Assembly: GCA_964247385.1 (NCBI GenBank)
Contig: CAXTUB010000002.1
Span: 1 to 64,000, forward strand
From: TMP-86 sp964247385
Lineage (GTDB): Bacteria > Pseudomonadota > Gammaproteobacteria > Steroidobacterales > Steroidobacteraceae
DNA length: 64,000 nucleotides
Direction: 5' to 3'
Part shown: positions 61,203 through 64,000 of the stretch, in pieces
Position numbering within the stretch: position 1 is the first letter of the stretch
How the letters are laid out: the number at the start of each line of letters is the position of its first letter
Notes under the pieces: generated by a model
Database searches by the model: none
Told to the model about the DNA's origin: nothing
The model's input: only the letters and a program-made list of their open reading frames with translations
Made by a program: the position numbers and the translations under genes

Positions 61203-62111
61203 CTAGCGCTGCGCGATGGTTCTGATCGGCGTTGCACCGATCGCGCGGCGCCGCGCATCCATCAGCTTCAAAATCAACGGCGTGAGAATGAGTTGCATGG
61301 CGAGCTCCATTTTGCCGCCCGGCGCCACGATGATGTTTGGGCGCGACATGAATGAGTCGTGAATCATCGATAACAAATACGGAAAATCGATGCCCTTCGG
61401 ATTTGCGAATCGGATGACGATGAAGCTTTCGTCCGCACTCGGAATGTAGCGCGCGATGAACGGATTCGAAGTATCGACCGTGGGCACACGCTGAAAGTTG
61501 ATGTGAGTCTGTGAAAATTGCGGGCAGATGTAATTCACGTAGTCCGGCATGCGCCGCAAGATGGTGTCGACCACCGCTTCGGTGGAATAGCCCCGCGCTT
61601 CCTTGTCGCGATGCAGCTTTTGTATCCATTCTAAATTGATGATGGGCACCACGCCGATGGTGAGATCCGCATACTGCGCGACATTGACTTCGGGCGTGAT
61701 CACCGCGCCGTGCAAGCCTTCATAGAACAACAGGTCCGTGTCCGCCGGAATCTCTTCCCATTCCGTGAACGTGCCAGGCTCTTGCTTGTACGGTGCGGCC
61801 TCTGCCGCATTGTGCAAATATTTGCGAATGCGGCCGCGGCCGGTTTGCGCATAGCCGCGGAACAGGCCTTCCAGTTCGGTGAATAAGTTGTTCTCCGGAC
61901 CGAAATGACTGAAATGGTTGTCGCCGTGCTCAGCGGCTTCGGCCATCTTCTGTTTCATTTGCACGCGGTTGTAGCGGTGAAACGAGTCGCCTTCGACGAT
62001 GGCGGCGTTGATGCCTTCACGCTTGAAAATCCAGTTGAAGGTGCGTGTGACCGACGTCGTGCCCGCGCCGGACGAGCCGGTGACCGCGATGATGGGGTGC
62101 TTTGCCGACAT
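61203..62111 (-). CDS. prk: Phosphoribulokinase
   Basis: Phosphorylates ribulose-5-phosphate to ribulose-1,5-bisphosphate, the Rubisco substrate. 302 residues, proteobacterial octameric type. IAVTGSSGAGTTSVTRTF is the P-loop, VEGDSFHRYNR the sugar-phosphate region, and FYEGLHGAVITPEVNVAQYADLTIGVVPIINLEWIQKLHRDKEARGYS the signature. ATG at 62111; an AAGGAG lies 13 bases upstream. The 116-base gap to fbp holds no obvious promoter. Confidence 0.96.
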   Translation of the reverse strand: MSAKHPIIAVTGSSGAGTTSVTRTFNWIFKREGINAAIVEGDSFHRYNRVQMKQKMAEAAEHGDNHFSHFGPENNLFTELEGLFRGYAQTGRGRIRKYLHNAAEAAPYKQEPGTFTEWEEIPADTDLLFYEGLHGAVITPEVNVAQYADLTIGVVPIINLEWIQKLHRDKEARGYSTEAVVDTILRRMPDYVNYICPQFSQTHINFQRVPTVDTSNPFIARYIPSADESFIVIRFANPKGIDFPYLLSMIHDSFMSRPNIIVAPGGKMELAMQLILTPLILKLMDARRRAIGATPIRTIAQR

Positions 62112-62227
62112 GCTGTGCCTCGAGCTCCTTGCTATTTTCCGGTGCTGCCCGCGCTACGCGCGCGAAGTGCCGGCGGACTGGGGTTGTCGAACACGACTGA
62201 CTTCTTGCGCGGCGCCTGACGAGCCTG

Positions 62228-63307
62228 CTAGCGCTCTTGCATGAACAGCGAGCGCTCTTTGAAGAGCGGCGAGCTGTACTCGCGATCGAGACCTTGCTCG
62301 TGTTCCAGGTGGTAGCGCACCAGCCGCTCGACTTCGGCTTTCGCACCGAGAATGACCGGCACGCGTTGATGCAGACTTTCCGGCACCACATCGAGCATGC
62401 GCTCGCGTCCGGTGGACGCGGCGCCGCCTGCCTGCTCGACCAGCATGGCCATGGGGCTTGCTTCATAAAGCAACCGCAGGCGCCCCGGCTTGGTCAGATC
62501 CTTCGTGTCTCTGGGATACATGAACAGGCCGCCGCGAATGAGTATGCGATGCACTTCAGCCACGAGCGAGGCGATCCAGCGCATGTTGAAATCCTTGCCG
62601 CGCGAGCCTCCATGCCCTTGCAGGCACTCGACCACGTAGCGCTTCACCGGCGGCTCCCAGAAACGCTCGTTCGATGCATTGATGGCGAACTCGCTGGTCT
62701 CCTCGGGAATGCGCAAGTTCGGATGTGTCAAGACGAACTCGCCGAAGCCGCGATCGAGCGTGAAGCCGTGCACGCCCCGGCCGATGCTGAGCACCAGCAT
62801 GGTGGTAGCGCCGTAGATGGCGTAGCCCGCGCACAGCTGCTGGCTGCCGGGCTGCAAGAAGTCTTCGGCGCTCGGAATATCGGTGCCTCGCGGCGCTCGC
62901 AACACGGAAAAAATACTGCCAACGGGCGCGTTGATGTCGATGTTGCTCGAGCCGTCGAGAGGATCGAACACGAGAAGGTAGCGCCCGCGCGGGTACTCGG
63001 CGGGTATTTGGTAAGGCTCCTCGAGCTCCTCCGACACCATGCCAGCGAGATGTCCACCATATTCGCTCGTGCGCAGAAAGATGTCGTTCGACATGACGTC
63101 GAGCTTCATTTGTGTTTCGCCCTGCACGTTGGTGGCGTCGGCGGAGCCATGCGCACCGGCCAATGCGCCGCGGCCCACGATGAAGCCGATGCGCTTGCAC
63201 GCGAGGCGCACGTAGTTGAGGAGCGCCGTGAAATCGCCGGTGGCTTGCGGAAAGCGCCGCTGCTCCTCGATCATGAATTCAGTGATGGTCTTTTCGTGCG
63301 TGCTCAT
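62228..63307 (-). CDS. fbp: Fructose-1,6-bisphosphatase class 1
   Basis: 359 residues from the ATG at 63307. Hydrolyses FBP to F6P (and often SBP in the Calvin cycle). MVSEELEEPYQIP, FDPLDGSSNIDINAPVGSIFSV (metal site) and LLYEASPMAMLVEQAGG (substrate/metal Glu). Overlaps the cbbY-like stop by 4 bases (ATGA). The frame extends upstream to 63382 in antiphase. Its pairing with prk points to a Calvin cycle operon. Confidence 0.96.
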   Translation of the reverse strand: MSTHEKTITEFMIEEQRRFPQATGDFTALLNYVRLACKRIGFIVGRGALAGAHGSADATNVQGETQMKLDVMSNDIFLRTSEYGGHLAGMVSEELEEPYQIPAEYPRGRYLLVFDPLDGSSNIDINAPVGSIFSVLRAPRGTDIPSAEDFLQPGSQQLCAGYAIYGATTMLVLSIGRGVHGFTLDRGFGEFVLTHPNLRIPEETSEFAINASNERFWEPPVKRYVVECLQGHGGSRGKDFNMRWIASLVAEVHRILIRGGLFMYPRDTKDLTKPGRLRLLYEASPMAMLVEQAGGAASTGRERMLDVVPESLHQRVPVILGAKAEVERLVRYHLEHEQGLDREYSSPLFKERSLFMQER

Positions 63308-64000
63308 GCGGCACCGATTTCGCGCACCGAGGCGCTGCGCGACCGCGCCATCTCGTGCTCTAGTCGCGTGATGTCGAGCCATGCGCCGTTTGCGTCCGCG
63401 GTGTCGAGCGAATCCACGACCAGGTCTGCAAGCGAAAAATCCTCGCCGCGGCTCCAGGGGCTCGGCGTCACCACCGTAAATATCCCCGCGGCTTTCGCCG
63501 CGCGCATGCCGTTGGCCGAATCTTCAAGCGCCACACACTCATCGGCTTCATATCCAAGACGCTCGAGCACGAACAAATAGATATCGGGCGCCGGCTTTTT
63601 CCGCGCGACGTCATCGCCCGCGCCCACGACCGCGAAATGCTTGAGCGGCTCGTCGCCCCATTCAGATTGCATCAATGCCTCGATATTGGCGCGCGTGGTG
63701 GTGGTTGCGATGGCGAGCGTGAGCCGGCGCGCCACGGCCTCGTTCATGAGCCGCTCGATGCCCGGCCTCAAGCCAATGCCCTGGCTGACTGCTTCGGTGT
63801 AATGCGCGGTTTTCGCGGCATGCAGCGCCGGAATGCGAGCGTCGAGCGCCGCCTGCTCTTTTGCGGGAAGCTCGAGCGAGCGGATATAAGCCGCGATTCG
63901 CTCCTTCCCGCCCGTCACCGCAAGCAATCTCGCATAATGCTCGGCGCTCCAGTGCCAACCGAGCCCCGCGGCTTCGAATGCGCGATTGAAAGATTGGCGA
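63304..64000 (-). CDS. cbbY: HAD-family phosphatase, CbbY-like (5' end outside window)
   Basis: At least 231 residues are visible; the start lies beyond base 64000. The visible N-terminal part RQSFNRAFEAAGLGWHWSAEHYARLLAVTGGKERI strongly resembles CbbY, which removes the inhibitory xylulose-1,5-bisphosphate from Rubisco systems. HAD motif II (LAIATTTTRANIEA), motif III Lys in ARKKPAPDIYLFVLERLGY and motif IV (CVALEDSANGMRAA) are present; motif I lies outside the window. Coupled to fbp and prk. Confidence 0.87.
   Translation of the reverse strand, partial: RQSFNRAFEAAGLGWHWSAEHYARLLAVTGGKERIAAYIRSLELPAKEQAALDARIPALHAAKTAHYTEAVSQGIGLRPGIERLMNEAVARRLTLAIATTTTRANIEALMQSEWGDEPLKHFAVVGAGDDVARKKPAPDIYLFVLERLGYEADECVALEDSANGMRAAKAAGIFTVVTPSPWSRGEDFSLADLVVDSLDTADANGAWLDITRLEHEMARSRSASVREIGAA

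Noticed and set aside
1..64000. CRISPR arrays, tRNA/rRNA genes, IS elements, prophage
   Set aside because: No regularly spaced repeats, no cloverleaf-like sequence or transposase, integrase or phage structural genes were seen; gaps between genes are all under 200 bases.

Overview
The window is about 64 kb of GC-rich, almost fully coding DNA from a proteobacterium. Neighbourhoods such as metG/mrp-dcd, purN-purM, hda, wrbA-DUF2069, UDG-rimI-prfC, pepA-holC-valS next to lptFG, and rimI/prfC beside a MoxR-DUF58-transglutaminase group are typical of Gammaproteobacteria in the broad sense (including the beta lineage). A BchI/BchD magnesium chelatase pair lies next to phosphoribulokinase, fructose-1,6-bisphosphatase and a CbbY-like phosphatase. 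This suggests a bacterium that makes (bacterio)chlorophyll and runs the Calvin cycle, probably a purple phototroph. I cannot place it to genus. No rRNA, tRNA, CRISPR array, insertion sequence or prophage was seen, and no gap longer than 300 bases lacks a gene.

Layout. 1-6.5 kb (minus strand): a HEAT-repeat Ser/Thr protein kinase, two PilT/PilU-type retraction ATPases and metG (cut by the left edge). 6.6-8.9 kb (plus): mrp and dcd; dcd is interrupted by an in-frame mini-intein of 206 residues placed directly after the conserved KSTYAR active-site motif. 8.9-14.7 kb: DUF3108, purN, purM (minus) diverge from a DUF2066 exported protein, a CDP-alcohol phosphatidyltransferase and hda (plus); DUF2069 and wrbA follow on the minus strand. 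14.8-21.1 kb: a small DUF4398 lipoprotein, a lytic transglycosylase with proS, then pssA, a family-4-type uracil-DNA glycosylase, rimI and prfC. 21.1-30.1 kb (minus): pepA, holC, a small protein, valS, moxR, DUF58, and a TgpA-type transglutaminase. 30.2-32.4 kb: lptF-lptG. 32.4-38.5 kb (minus): an unknown protein, an ABC-2/GldG-type transporter set, DUF4340 and an RDD membrane protein. 38.6-42.4 kb: asnB plus two glycosyltransferases. 42.4-49 kb: selO, phhA, DUF3422, and a DNA-repair pair (radical SAM protein plus DUF4130-UdgX fusion) with a LexA-like box. 49-58.3 kb: an mdtABC-type RND efflux operon with its outer-membrane factor. 58.4-64 kb: bchI-bchD facing prk, fbp and a cbbY-like gene cut by the right edge.

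The genes are tightly packed: about twenty junctions use a 4-base stop/start overlap (ATGA, GTGA or TTGA), several with TTG starts. Several unlinked transcription units have a -10-like hexamer 6-7 bases before the start codon, suggesting leaderless mRNAs. The most interesting items are the dcd mini-intein, the kinase-PilT-PilT operon and the possibly SOS-controlled UdgX/radical SAM operon.
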